Of a DNA stretch of 38,430 nucleotides, positions 1 to 8,014 are shown in pieces. Source of the DNA: JBOFSR01 sp051651645 (GTDB lineage: Bacteria > Spirochaetota > Spirochaetia > Treponematales > Treponemataceae); NCBI GenBank assembly GCA_051651645.1, contig JBOFSR010000006.1, positions 1 to 38,430 on the forward strand, given 5' to 3'. The stretch's first letter is position 1. Every line of letters starts with the position of its first letter. Both the position numbers and the translations under genes were made by a program. The notes beneath the pieces were generated by a model, which searched no databases, was not told the DNA's origin, and saw only the letters and a list, made by a program, of their open reading frames with translations.

Positions 1-771
1 CTTAACGCAAATGCGGGGGAGCTACGAGAGCAAGCTGCACAAAAAAAGGCTGAGTTAAAAAATTTGGGAAGTGTGAATTTTATGGCTCCTGAGGAATTTG
101 CAGAGGAAAAAGAGCGATTTGATTTTTTGTCAGCTCAAATTGCGGATTTGACAAAGGCTCGTGATGATTTACATCGCATCGCAGAAGAATATCGAGCCGA
201 ATCAACAGAAATTTTCATTGCAACGTTCAATAAAATTAAGAAAAATTTTCATAATATGTTTCGTCGTCTTTTTGGTGGCGGTGGTGCACAGCTGCGATTT
301 ATTGATCCGCAAAATATTCTTGAGTCAGGCATTGATATTTTTGCCCAGCCTCCAGGGAAAAAGCTTGAAAATATTACCTTGCTTTCTGGTGGCGAAAAAA
401 CGATGACCGCTGTTTCGCTTTTATTTGCGACGTATATGGTTCGCCCTTCGCCGTTTTGTTTACTTGATGAAATTGACGCCGCCCTTGATGAGCAAAATGT
501 TTTGCGATTTGTGCAGGCACTTCGCGAGTTTGCAAATGTCAGCCAATACATCGTTATTACGCATAATCGGAAAACGGCAAGCGGTGCTGGCACCTTACTT
601 GGAATTACCATGGAAGAGTTTGGTGTTACGAAACTTGTGACAATGAAACTTAAAACAAATGATGATGAAAAACTAGAAACTATCCCCGATATCGAACCCT
701 TTGAAGAAGAGGAAGTTCTTGATGACCAAGAAGTTTACATCCCACCTCATCCACCAAAACGAATAAAATAA
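1..771 (+). CDS. smc: Chromosome partition protein SMC, C-terminal part
   Basis: The frame is open from the first base, so the gene starts outside the window; only about 256 C-terminal residues of a roughly 1,100-1,200 residue family are present. The visible part begins at the end of the coiled coil and continues into the C-terminal ABC-ATPase head. It carries the signature motif LLSGGEKTMTAVSLLFA, the Walker B/D-loop stretch PFCLLDEIDAALDE and the switch-like histidine in YIVITHNRKT. SMC dimers with ScpA/ScpB compact and segregate the chromosome, using ATP bound between the Walker A of one head and the signature motif of the other. An acidic tail of about 40 residues follows the head and is not part of the core fold. 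The call is secure for family; specificity as SMC rather than another SMC-like ATPase rests on the head spacing and motif detail. Confidence 0.93.
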   Translation, partial: LNANAGELREQAAQKKAELKNLGSVNFMAPEEFAEEKERFDFLSAQIADLTKARDDLHRIAEEYRAESTEIFIATFNKIKKNFHNMFRRLFGGGGAQLRFIDPQNILESGIDIFAQPPGKKLENITLLSGGEKTMTAVSLLFATYMVRPSPFCLLDEIDAALDEQNVLRFVQALREFANVSQYIVITHNRKTASGAGTLLGITMEEFGVTKLVTMKLKTNDDEKLETIPDIEPFEEEEVLDDQEVYIPPHPPKRIK

Positions 772-946
772 GTTTTTTTCAGCTAGGATTTTTTGCTAAC
801 TCATACCGATTTGAAAATCTGCAGAAAACTGAGATAGATGATGATTAATCCTCTTTTTTCTTCAAACCATAAAGCTTTCTTGCCTTTATTTTTATCATTA
901 TGCAACCCTTGAACCTCATCTAAAAATATGGTACGTTATAAGCTTA

Positions 947-980
947 CAAAAGATCTTCTTTTGCAAAAGATTTTCTTTTG
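947..980 (+). promoter_or_regulatory. Tandem 17-bp palindromes before gatC
   Basis: Two abutting copies of CAAAAGA-N3-TCTTTTG (947-963 and 964-980) differ at a single base in the spacer. Each copy is a dyad, and the junction of the two forms a further 14-bp palindrome. The unit sits directly upstream of the gatC Shine-Dalgarno (around 981-986). It could be a double operator, or an RNA hairpin whose UCUUUU arm can pair with the AAAGGA ribosome site. The rest of the 772-992 spacer shows only a weak promoter-like pair (TTGAAC at 909, TACGTT at 932) and no gene. Confidence 0.45.
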
Positions 981-992
981 AAAGGATAGTGT

Positions 993-1304
993 ATGAGTAA
1001 AGAACAAAAAAAGATTGATGAGCAAACCCTTAATGCTCTTTTGTATTTATCACGGCTTTCTTCTGAAAGCACCAACTTACAAATACTTAAAAATCAAGTT
1101 GATCAAATTGTTGCCTATTTTGATTTGCTTTGTGAATATGATGAGTCGCAAAATCCCTTTGATTCTTATCCGTCAACATCGAGTGAAAATCTACGCACGG
1201 ATGAAATAGTTCAGGGCTTGGAAGTTAAAGATATTAAACGCATGACAAGTGAATTTCTTGATGGGTATTTTCGAGTGCCAAAGGTGTTGGGGGATGGTGC
1301 GTGA
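993..1304 (+). CDS. gatC: Asp/Glu-tRNA(Asn/Gln) amidotransferase subunit C
   Basis: This 103-residue protein has the size and helical pattern of GatC, the small belt subunit that wraps around and stabilises GatA-GatB. The N-terminal LNALLYLSRLSS stretch matches the conserved start of GatC. A Shine-Dalgarno AAAGGA lies 7 nt before the ATG. Its TGA overlaps the gatA start by one base (ATGA type), and gatA and gatB follow, which supports the call strongly because GatC alone is poorly conserved. The complex amidates misacylated Glu-tRNA(Gln) and/or Asp-tRNA(Asn) in the cytoplasm. A tandem palindrome just upstream may control the operon. Confidence 0.9.
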   Translation: MSKEQKKIDEQTLNALLYLSRLSSESTNLQILKNQVDQIVAYFDLLCEYDESQNPFDSYPSTSSENLRTDEIVQGLEVKDIKRMTSEFLDGYFRVPKVLGDGA

Positions 1305-2809
1305 TGAATGAATTAACAATACGACAAATACGTAAAAAATTATACGATGGATCAATGACCTGCCATGATTTATTGCAGTCATACCAATCAGCGTATGAGG
1401 CAGATGCACAAACAGACAAAGCCTTAAATGGCTTTATTGAATTTTTTTGTGATGCACTGACTAAGGCTTTGGAGGTTGACGCCCTTATAAGTGAGGCTCG
1501 ATCGAGTGGAACTCTTGCACAACTTTTTACCCAAAAACCGCTTTTAGGAATCCCCTTTGGTATAAAGGATAATATTTCGGTGCAAGGAAAGGCCTGCACA
1601 TGCGGAAGTTCTATTCTCGAAAGCTATGTTGCACCGTATAATGCAACAGTTACGCAACGATTAATAGACGCAGGTGCGATTCCCTTAGGACGAGCGAATA
1701 TGGACGAGTTTGCAATGGGCTCTTCGACCGAATATTCTTGCTATGGCATTACGCGAAACCCTATAAATAAAGACTACACACCCGGAGGAAGCTCTGGTGG
1801 ATCTGCTGCCGTTGTTGCAGGTTTTCAAGCTCCCTTTGCACTCGGCACCGAAACAGGCGGCTCTGTTCGACTTCCTGCTTCTTACTGTGGGTTGTATGGT
1901 TACAAGCCAACCTATGGAACGCTTAGTCGCTGGGGCGTTGTTGCGTTTGGCTCCTCCCTTGATCAAGTGGGCATTGTTGGCAAAGAACCCTCCGATATTG
2001 CGCTTCCGCTTGCAGTGATGGCAGGAAGTGATTTTTACGATGATACTACGCATGACACGCCCGTTAATAATTGTGCAACGCTTGCAAAAAATATAGATGG
2101 AAGTATTGAAAGTCTTTCGCTTAAGGGACTTAAAATAGCAATCCCTAAACAGTTTGATACCTTAGAGGGGCTTGATGAGCAAGTAAAAAATGTTTTTGAC
2201 ACTGCTCGTGATTGGTTTATTTCTCAGGGTGCTATTGTTGAAAGTGTAGAAATCCCCGTACTTAATGCATCGATTGCTTGTTATTATGTGATCGCTTTGT
2301 CAGAGGCAGCAAGTAATCTTTCTCGCTTTGATGGCATTCGCTACGGAAAGCGAGTTGACCCCAAAGAAGGCTATGATGAGTTGTACGTTGCAACAAGGAG
2401 TGACGGTTTTGGCTCAGAAGTAAAGCGTCGTATTATTATTGGAAATTATGTGCTTTCATCCGAGCTTTCTGGTGATTGCTATAAAAAAGGCATGAGTGTG
2501 CGGGCAAAAATCCAAAAGGAAATCACTGCCCTTTTTACTCAGTATGATATTATTTTGTCTCCTACCTGCCCAACTCCGCCTTTTAAATTAGGGGAGCGAG
2601 TGGATGATCCGTTGGCAATGTATTTGTCAGATCTTTTTACTACCTTTGCAAACCTTGCCCGAACGCCCGCTCTTTCAATGCCTGCTGGCACGACAAAAGA
2701 CGGTCTACCCATTGGTATTCAGATTGCAGGCGGACATTTAAGTGATGAAAAACTCCTGCAAATTGCTCAAACATGGCACCAATCCCACCTTACGGAAGGT
2801 AAAAAATGA
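1304..2809 (+). CDS. gatA: Asp/Glu-tRNA(Asn/Gln) amidotransferase subunit A
   Basis: This is a 501-residue amidase-signature enzyme. It hydrolyses glutamine and passes the ammonia to GatB. The Ser-cisSer-Lys triad is visible: Lys in LLGIPFGIKDN, the glycine-serine loop in TPGGSSGGSAA and the nucleophile region ETGGSVRLPASYCGLYG. I start at the ATG at 1304, which overlaps the gatC stop by one base, rather than the GTG at 1301; both are in frame. The end overlaps gatB (ATGA at 2806). Length and motif order are normal for GatA. Part of a compact gatCAB operon, so the subunits are probably made by coupled translation. Confidence 0.97.
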   Translation: MNELTIRQIRKKLYDGSMTCHDLLQSYQSAYEADAQTDKALNGFIEFFCDALTKALEVDALISEARSSGTLAQLFTQKPLLGIPFGIKDNISVQGKACTCGSSILESYVAPYNATVTQRLIDAGAIPLGRANMDEFAMGSSTEYSCYGITRNPINKDYTPGGSSGGSAAVVAGFQAPFALGTETGGSVRLPASYCGLYGYKPTYGTLSRWGVVAFGSSLDQVGIVGKEPSDIALPLAVMAGSDFYDDTTHDTPVNNCATLAKNIDGSIESLSLKGLKIAIPKQFDTLEGLDEQVKNVFDTARDWFISQGAIVESVEIPVLNASIACYYVIALSEAASNLSRFDGIRYGKRVDPKEGYDELYVATRSDGFGSEVKRRIIIGNYVLSSELSGDCYKKGMSVRAKIQKEITALFTQYDIILSPTCPTPPFKLGERVDDPLAMYLSDLFTTFANLARTPALSMPAGTTKDGLPIGIQIAGGHLSDEKLLQIAQTWHQSHLTEGKK

Positions 2810-4263
2810 GTATAGATAGATATGAAGTAATCATTGGCTGCGAAATACATTGTCAGCTAACAACGAAGACAAAGGCTTTTTGTGCCTGCGAAAATCGCTA
2901 TGGCGGAATGCCAAATACTCGCGTTTGCCCTGTTTGTTTAGGATTGCCGGGTGCGATGCCACGCGTAAGTAAGGGCTATGTTGAGCTTGGAGCGGTTGCA
3001 GGTCATGCACTAAACTGCGAAATCTCTTCATTTACCAAATTTGACCGAAAGCATTATTATTATCCCGATCTTGTGAAAGGCTATCAAATTACGCAGTATG
3101 ATGTGCCGCTTTGCACGAATGGATTTGTACACTTGGCAAGCGATTCAGGCGAGAAGAAAGTTCGCATAGAGCGTATTCACCTTGAAGAAGATGTGGGAAA
3201 AAGCCTTCATATAGAGGGCAATTACAGTTATATCGATTTTAATCGCTCGGGTACTCCTCTGATTGAAATTGTAACCAAGCCCGATATGACTACGCCAGAA
3301 GAGGCAGCCCTTTTTATGCAAACCGTTCAAGAAATACTTCGCTATGTTGACGTAACGCAGGGCAATCTTGAGGAAGGCAATATGCGCTGTGACGCTAACA
3401 TTAATCTTAAAATATGGGAAGACGGCAAAGAATGGCGGACTCCTATTTCGGAGATTAAAAATCTTAACTCGTTTCGCTCAATTAGAGGGGCGTGTACGTA
3501 CGAGATTAAACGTCAGTTGGAGGAGTTTGAAAACGACCGCCAAGACTATGTTGTAGGATTTAAACGTACTGTTGGCTGGGATGAGGAAAACGAGCAAACA
3601 ATTGTTCAGAGAACAAAAAATTCATTCATTGATTATCGATTTATTGTGGAGCCAGATATTCGCCCCTTTTGCGTTTCACGTGAATTAATTGAAAAGGCTC
3701 GCACGCAAGTTGGCGAGTTGCCTGCACAAAAAAGAAAGCGCCTCAAAAAAGAATACGGCTTATCAGATAGCGATGTTCAAACGCTTACCTCAACTCGTTC
3801 TTTGGCTTTGTGGTTTGAAAATGCAGCACAAAAATCAAAAGACCCTAAGAAGACTGCCAATTGGATACTTGCAGAGCTTCTTCGAGTGCTCAATGAGCGC
3901 AATCAAAGTATTGACGATATACCTATTACGCCTGGTCATATTGCACAGTTGGTTAATTGTGTAAGTGACGGTGCTATCAACTCTAAGCAAGCAAAAGAAG
4001 TTTTTACGACTATGATTGAAACAAATCAAATGCCTGCACAAATCATTGCACAAAAGGGATTTGAGGCCGTTAGCAATGAGGATGAAATACTGCACATTGT
4101 TCGCCAAGTGATTGAGCAAAATCCGAATCCAATTGCAGAACTCAAGGCTGGAAAGACAAATGTGCTTGGCTGGCTGATGGGGCAGGTGATGAAGGCTTCA
4201 GGCGGAAAAGCAAATCCTGCACAGGCAACAAAAATCCTTAAAGCTGAGCTTAATCTTGATTAG
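2806..4263 (+). CDS. gatB: Asp/Glu-tRNA(Asn/Gln) amidotransferase subunit B
   Basis: This 485-residue protein is GatB, the tRNA-binding kinase-like subunit that phosphorylates the misacylated Glu or Asp and transfers ammonia. The start YEVIIGCEIHCQL and the zinc-type cysteines (FCACENR, then VCPVCLGLPGAMP) are clear, followed by the conserved HYYYPDLVKGYQITQYD and EEDVGKSLH segments. The last ~150 residues form the helical YqeY-like tail that binds tRNA. It starts inside the end of gatA and closes the operon; the next gene begins within its last codons. No sign of damage. Confidence 0.97.
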   Translation: MSIDRYEVIIGCEIHCQLTTKTKAFCACENRYGGMPNTRVCPVCLGLPGAMPRVSKGYVELGAVAGHALNCEISSFTKFDRKHYYYPDLVKGYQITQYDVPLCTNGFVHLASDSGEKKVRIERIHLEEDVGKSLHIEGNYSYIDFNRSGTPLIEIVTKPDMTTPEEAALFMQTVQEILRYVDVTQGNLEEGNMRCDANINLKIWEDGKEWRTPISEIKNLNSFRSIRGACTYEIKRQLEEFENDRQDYVVGFKRTVGWDEENEQTIVQRTKNSFIDYRFIVEPDIRPFCVSRELIEKARTQVGELPAQKRKRLKKEYGLSDSDVQTLTSTRSLALWFENAAQKSKDPKKTANWILAELLRVLNERNQSIDDIPITPGHIAQLVNCVSDGAINSKQAKEVFTTMIETNQMPAQIIAQKGFEAVSNEDEILHIVRQVIEQNPNPIAELKAGKTNVLGWLMGQVMKASGGKANPAQATKILKAELNLD

Positions 4264-5014
4264 TTGTGGCGACAAGGGTGTTGTAATAGAAGATTTTGCG
4301 CAGCAAATTACAAAGCGGTATGGATATGTTCGGCGAACCCGCGGATCGTACCTGTATACTGAGTCGGGAAAACGGCTTACCGACATGATGCAAGCACAGG
4401 GAAGGGCGATTTTGGGCTGGGGCTTTGGCAGTGCAAAAAAGCACCACAAAAACTTTCTTGATCGTGGCGTGATTGCAAACTTTGAAACTCGGCAAAGTTA
4501 TCGATTGCAAAAAGTTCTTAAAACTTTTTTTCCACAGTGTAGTGATTTTTATTTTTACACCAGTGATCGCCCTTTGCAGGGTAAAAAAATGAGCGTTTGG
4601 CGTGCATGGGATGATCATGCGTTCGACAATATAAACGATTGTGATTGTGTCGTTATAATGCCACCGTATGCATGGGAAAGCCACCTTTTTATTGTTGGCT
4701 GCTGTTCCGCCCAAAATATGCCACCGTCTGATTTTATTCCCGAACCTGTTATTGGTGCCATTACGCGAGCCTTTTATGACCTTCAAATGGAGTTGCCAAA
4801 TCGCGGGAATGCTGAGTGGGCAAAGTTTGATCGCCTTTTTAAAAAGCACTGGAAGCGAGAAGGGGCGTACCTTTATCCGCTAGTATCAGAAACCGACTAT
4901 CCAGATTTTTTTTATTATTGCCTTGATAATCAAACCCTTATCTCTCCATATTATAGTGTTCCGTCCATCGTGCCTTTTTTTGCTCATGCGGGAGATTTTA
5001 AATTTCTAACTTAA
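4256..5014 (+). CDS. Conserved hypothetical, resembles aminotransferase N-terminus
   Basis: A 252-residue protein of unknown function starts at a TTG overlapping the last 8 nt of gatB; there is no earlier start and the next in-frame Met is far inside. The N-terminal third (TRGSYLYTESGKRLTDMM, then an ILGWGFGSA segment and a helix ending LKTFFP) resembles the start of class-III PLP aminotransferases, where the small domain and a GxxLxDxxG turn lie. The protein is only about half the length of that family. I cannot find the PLP-binding lysine motif or the large-domain Asp, so catalysis of the usual kind is doubtful. Overlap with gatB suggests translational coupling. Function unassigned; the aminotransferase likeness is pattern recognition, not proof. 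Confidence 0.7.
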   Translation: MISCGDKGVVIEDFAQQITKRYGYVRRTRGSYLYTESGKRLTDMMQAQGRAILGWGFGSAKKHHKNFLDRGVIANFETRQSYRLQKVLKTFFPQCSDFYFYTSDRPLQGKKMSVWRAWDDHAFDNINDCDCVVIMPPYAWESHLFIVGCCSAQNMPPSDFIPEPVIGAITRAFYDLQMELPNRGNAEWAKFDRLFKKHWKREGAYLYPLVSETDYPDFFYYCLDNQTLISPYYSVPSIVPFFAHAGDFKFLT

Positions 5015-5091
5015 TTGTATAAAGTTAAAATAATTTTGGTATTTATTTGAGCCTTCATTAGCTGGATAATATGACTTGTCGTTTTTTCTTG

Positions 5092-5120
5092 TTGCAAATT
5101 AGAGTTTTTTGTGGTATATT
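5092..5120 (+). promoter_or_regulatory. Sigma-70 type promoter, TTGCAA-N17-TATATT
   Basis: TTGCAA (5092-5097) and TATATT (5115-5120) are 17 nt apart, about 80 nt upstream of the hypothetical gene that starts at 5200. The AT-rich spacer 5015-5199 holds no gene and no convincing terminator. Confidence 0.6.
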
Positions 5121-5199
5121 TTAAAGCACTCTAATGTACTGCTAGTCTCTAGCAAAAAGATATTACAGGTAAAAATTTTAAATATTGGAGAAATCTTTT

Positions 5200-6213
5200 G
5201 TGAACAAGAAAGAAGAAGCCTTTTTTACAAGTGACTACTCTCAGCGTTCTAAAGAAATTTTATTAACGTTTTTGCAAAAATTACAAGTGGTTAATCCCAA
5301 TATATACCAGCAAATGCTTGATAAAATGAGTCACTTAAAAAGCCTTTCCTCAGTTATTTATCAATTTCCCTCTTTGCTTAGCGTAGAAGAAACTGTTTGC
5401 GATGTTCGTACCGCTAACACCCTTGCGGACTCCCTTTTATCAAATAAAGCAACGGAAAAAACACTTTATTTACCAACAAAGGCAATTTTATCCAAGGATT
5501 TTTTGGTTGCAAAATTCCAGATGCTTTCATGGATTCTCAAAACGGCACGCTTATTGCAGTACTCAACATCAGAAATTGAAAGTATTCGCAGCGTCGCTGT
5601 TGAAATCATGTTTACACTTATGTCGATTGATGTCTATTTGACCTTAGTTTCCGATCCCGATATCGCCATTGAGAGGCGTCATAGCATTGCATACTCGCTA
5701 ATACACTTGTGGGATTGCCAAGCGTCTGCAATTGAAATTGAATCTTTTTTTGGGATTTTAAGGAACATTTGGTCGGTTCGTGATACAATTGCGCCTGCCT
5801 TTGGTACCATGATTGGAACAAGTGAACTATTACGCTTGACAATGGAAATGGATGAACGGTGGACCTTGTTTATAAGTCAAAAATTGAGCATTGACGATGT
5901 TTCCAAGGCTCTTGAAGAATTTATTTTTGGACTTTCGCATGAACAAATCGGTCTTTTGCAAGAGAAAATCCGCAATACCTCAAAATCACTTTCACGTCAA
6001 GAAGTGTACAAAGAATTGAATGGCTTTGAAATTTATTTAGAGGCGGAGTTTGATCCGCGTAATTTTTACCAGATGTATTCTTTGCGTCGTGATAATGCAC
6101 GAGCACGCAAGCGGATGCAACTAGCAGGCCCAAAAAGAACACTTGAAGAATACTACATAAAATTTATTTTTGAACAATTTGCCACAGGTGATATTATACA
6201 AAAAAAAGTTTGA
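5200..6213 (+). CDS. Conserved hypothetical protein, helical
   Basis: This 337-residue protein is not one I can name. It appears almost entirely alpha-helical and soluble, with no signal peptide, no membrane segment and no nucleotide-binding motif. The C-terminal part (LRRDNARARKRMQLAGPKRTLEEYY) is rich in basic residues. I choose the GTG at 5200, because the sequence TTGGAG at 5185-5190 looks like its Shine-Dalgarno; the TTG at 5185 would place the start inside that site. It has its own promoter at 5092 and is followed by the DHH phosphoesterase gene after 67 nt. Likely a spirochaete-specific cytoplasmic protein. Confidence 0.75.
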   Translation: MNKKEEAFFTSDYSQRSKEILLTFLQKLQVVNPNIYQQMLDKMSHLKSLSSVIYQFPSLLSVEETVCDVRTANTLADSLLSNKATEKTLYLPTKAILSKDFLVAKFQMLSWILKTARLLQYSTSEIESIRSVAVEIMFTLMSIDVYLTLVSDPDIAIERRHSIAYSLIHLWDCQASAIEIESFFGILRNIWSVRDTIAPAFGTMIGTSELLRLTMEMDERWTLFISQKLSIDDVSKALEEFIFGLSHEQIGLLQEKIRNTSKSLSRQEVYKELNGFEIYLEAEFDPRNFYQMYSLRRDNARARKRMQLAGPKRTLEEYYIKFIFEQFATGDIIQKKV

Positions 6214-6245
6214 TAGATGAATCAATCCCTCTGCAAAAACGACAC

Positions 6246-6274
6246 TTGACATTATTAGCAAAAAGCTATTCAAT
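6246..6274 (+). promoter_or_regulatory. Possible leaderless promoter of the DHH gene
   Basis: A perfect TTGACA (6246-6251) is followed after 17 nt by TTCAAT (6269-6274, 4 of 6 matches). The -10 ends 6 nt before the ATG at 6281, so transcription would begin at or next to the start codon. No Shine-Dalgarno precedes that ATG. Confidence 0.35.
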
Positions 6275-6280
6275 AAAGTT

Positions 6281-7255
6281 ATGGTACAAAATGATATTGA
6301 CAGATTTAAAGCATTTTTAGAAAAATATTCTACCTTTATAATTGCGGGGCATAAAGAGCCTGATGGGGATTGTATTTCCAGTTGCCTTGTCGCCAATGAT
6401 TTACTGCATAGACTGAATAAAAAAACATATATGGTTTCAGCAGGGCCATTTTTACGTCCAGAAACTCGCCAGTATGAATTGCATTTTTCGAGCACTCTTC
6501 CAAACCTTTCAGAGCGGGAAAAAGCAGAAACCGCTGTTTTAATTGTTGATTGCTCTGGGTATGATCGCACAGGAAGCCTTGAAGAAAGTCTAAAGGATTT
6601 TCCTTTTTTTGTAATTGATCATCATAAAACAGCAGATGCGACAATGAAAAATTCTATTATTGATTGGAAGTCTCCTGCAACAGTTTATTTGCTTCAGCAA
6701 ATTTACGAGTCGCTTTTGGGCTCTCTTCCTTCAGATCTTGCACAGGTAGCTTTTTTTGGTCTTTCAACAGATACAGGCTTTTTTCGATTTTTAACTGAAA
6801 AGGATGCCGATGTTTTTGCTGCTGCAAGCAGACTTGTTTCTCAAGGAGTGAATCCTAAAAAAATATATGCACATATGACGGGCGGAAAAACCTTTAATAG
6901 CCGAAAACTTCTTGGGAATTTGCTTGCACGAACAGAAACTTTTTTTGACGGAAAACTTGCCTTGACGTACGAGACATTTGAAGAGTCAGAAACACTTGGA
7001 AAAACGGGGCGTGATTCAGATGCATTATACAGCTTATTACTCTGTGTTGAAAATGTCGAGGTCGTTGTTGTTATTCGCCAAGAATCAAAGGAAAATTGCA
7101 CAATTGGATTTCGCTCTCAAGATAAAATTGATGTCAGCATTATTGCAAGCACTTTTGGCGGTGGTGGCCATAAAAATGCATCAGGGGCTAGCACACAAGG
7201 AACAATAAATAGCGTGAAGTCAGATTTGCTTGAGGCCTTTGAGAAGGTTTTATAA
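6281..7255 (+). CDS. DHH/DHHA1 phosphoesterase, NrnA-like
   Basis: This 324-residue protein has the full DHH-DHHA1 layout: the first metal motif GHKEPDGD near residue 25, DCSGYDRTG near 90, the DHH triad near 115, and the DHHA1 substrate motif GGGGHKNASG near 300. Proteins of this type are Mn-dependent 5'-3' exonucleases that degrade nanoRNA of 2-5 nt, and some hydrolyse pAp or cyclic-di-nucleotide products. Length matches NrnA-type enzymes rather than the larger RecJ. No Shine-Dalgarno is visible and the promoter lies immediately upstream (6246-6274). rdgB begins on the base after its stop, so the two nucleotide-clearing enzymes are probably co-transcribed. Confidence 0.9.
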   Translation: MVQNDIDRFKAFLEKYSTFIIAGHKEPDGDCISSCLVANDLLHRLNKKTYMVSAGPFLRPETRQYELHFSSTLPNLSEREKAETAVLIVDCSGYDRTGSLEESLKDFPFFVIDHHKTADATMKNSIIDWKSPATVYLLQQIYESLLGSLPSDLAQVAFFGLSTDTGFFRFLTEKDADVFAAASRLVSQGVNPKKIYAHMTGGKTFNSRKLLGNLLARTETFFDGKLALTYETFEESETLGKTGRDSDALYSLLLCVENVEVVVVIRQESKENCTIGFRSQDKIDVSIIASTFGGGGHKNASGASTQGTINSVKSDLLEAFEKVL

Positions 7256-7861
7256 GTGGAAATTTTATTTGCAACAGGAAATAATCATAAAAAAATGGAG
7301 CTTGCAAGCCTTCTTTCGCCTCACTCGATTATTATTCCAAAAGATAAGGGAATCGATTTTAATCCAATTGAAAATGGCAAAACCTTTTGTGAAAATAGTT
7401 TGATTAAGGCAAAAGATTTATACCTACTAACTCAAATGCCTGTTTTAGCTGATGATTCAGGCTTGTGCATTGATGCCTTGCAGGGGCAGCCAGGAATTTT
7501 TTCTGCGCGTTACGGCGGTGATATTTCGCAAGATGAAAAAAATCGCTCTTTAATAGAAGAGTTAAACAATTATTTGATACGTCAATCGCTTTCAATTTAT
7601 GATGAAAAGCATAGAACTTGCCGATTTGTGTGTGCAATGACACTGTACCTCAGCTTAGAGCGATTTATTTGTATTCAAGAAATTTGTGAGGGCGTTATTG
7701 TTCCCTCCATTGAAGATGCAAAGGGTTCTGACGGATTTGGCTATGATCCCATTGTGTATTTGCCCAATCTCAAAAAAACGGTTGCAGAGCTTTCTTGTGA
7801 TGAAAAAAATACGCTTTCACACAGAGCAAAAGCGTGTCAAAAAATACAAGCTTTTTTGTAG
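7256..7861 (+). CDS. rdgB: XTP/dITP diphosphatase (HAM1/RdgB family)
   Basis: This 201-residue enzyme removes non-canonical purine triphosphates (XTP, dITP, ITP) by hydrolysing them to monophosphate and PPi, preventing their incorporation. Diagnostic motifs are FATGNNHKKMEL at the N-terminus, ENSLIKAKDLY, VLADDSGLCIDAL and GQPGIFSARYGG, then GSDGFGYDPI and a terminal SHRAKA. The GTG start at 7256 follows directly on the TAA of the DHH gene, with GAAGG about 9 nt upstream as ribosome site. Family length is about 200, so it is intact. Confidence 0.95.
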   Translation: MEILFATGNNHKKMELASLLSPHSIIIPKDKGIDFNPIENGKTFCENSLIKAKDLYLLTQMPVLADDSGLCIDALQGQPGIFSARYGGDISQDEKNRSLIEELNNYLIRQSLSIYDEKHRTCRFVCAMTLYLSLERFICIQEICEGVIVPSIEDAKGSDGFGYDPIVYLPNLKKTVAELSCDEKNTLSHRAKACQKIQAFL

Positions 7862-7888
7862 ACGATTTTTTTTGATTTTTCGATCATC

Positions 7889-7917
7889 TTGAATTTTCTT
7901 TACGCCTTTGCTAATAT
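7889..7917 (+). promoter_or_regulatory. Promoter, TTGAAT-N17-TAATAT, for the kinase gene
   Basis: TTGAAT (7889-7894) and TAATAT (7912-7917) with a 17-nt spacer would give a leader of roughly 90 nt ahead of the ATG at 8015. The leader contains the hairpin at 7981-8000. Confidence 0.5.
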
Positions 7918-7980
7918 TCCTTTGGATTTTTTCTAAAAACTGTTAAAGAAATTTATTAATACTTACATTTTGAATAAATA

Positions 7981-8000
7981 TTTTGTCTTCGTAGACAAAA
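7981..8000 (+). promoter_or_regulatory. Hairpin or operator before the pdxK-type gene
   Basis: TTTTGTC and GACAAAA form a perfect 7-bp inverted repeat around a 6-nt loop, ending only a few bases before the strong AGGAGG ribosome site at 8003-8008. It can act as an RNA hairpin in the leader or as a DNA operator. There is no following T-run, so it is not a terminator. Confidence 0.45.
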
Positions 8001-8014
8001 TCAGGAGGTACAAA

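Noticed and set aside
249..611. Minus-strand open frame inside smc
   Set aside because: It is a shadow of the smc coding frame with no family similarity or ribosome site.
909..937. gatC promoter TTGAAC-N17-TACGTT
   Set aside because: The -10 matches only 3 of 6 positions; too weak to list as a feature.
1685..2053. Minus-strand open frame inside gatA
   Set aside because: It overlaps conserved amidase motifs on the other strand and has no independent signals.
7970..8014. Upstream TTG start for the pdxK-type kinase
   Set aside because: It has no ribosome site, and the extra residues are encoded by a hairpin and the AGGAGG of the ATG at 8015.
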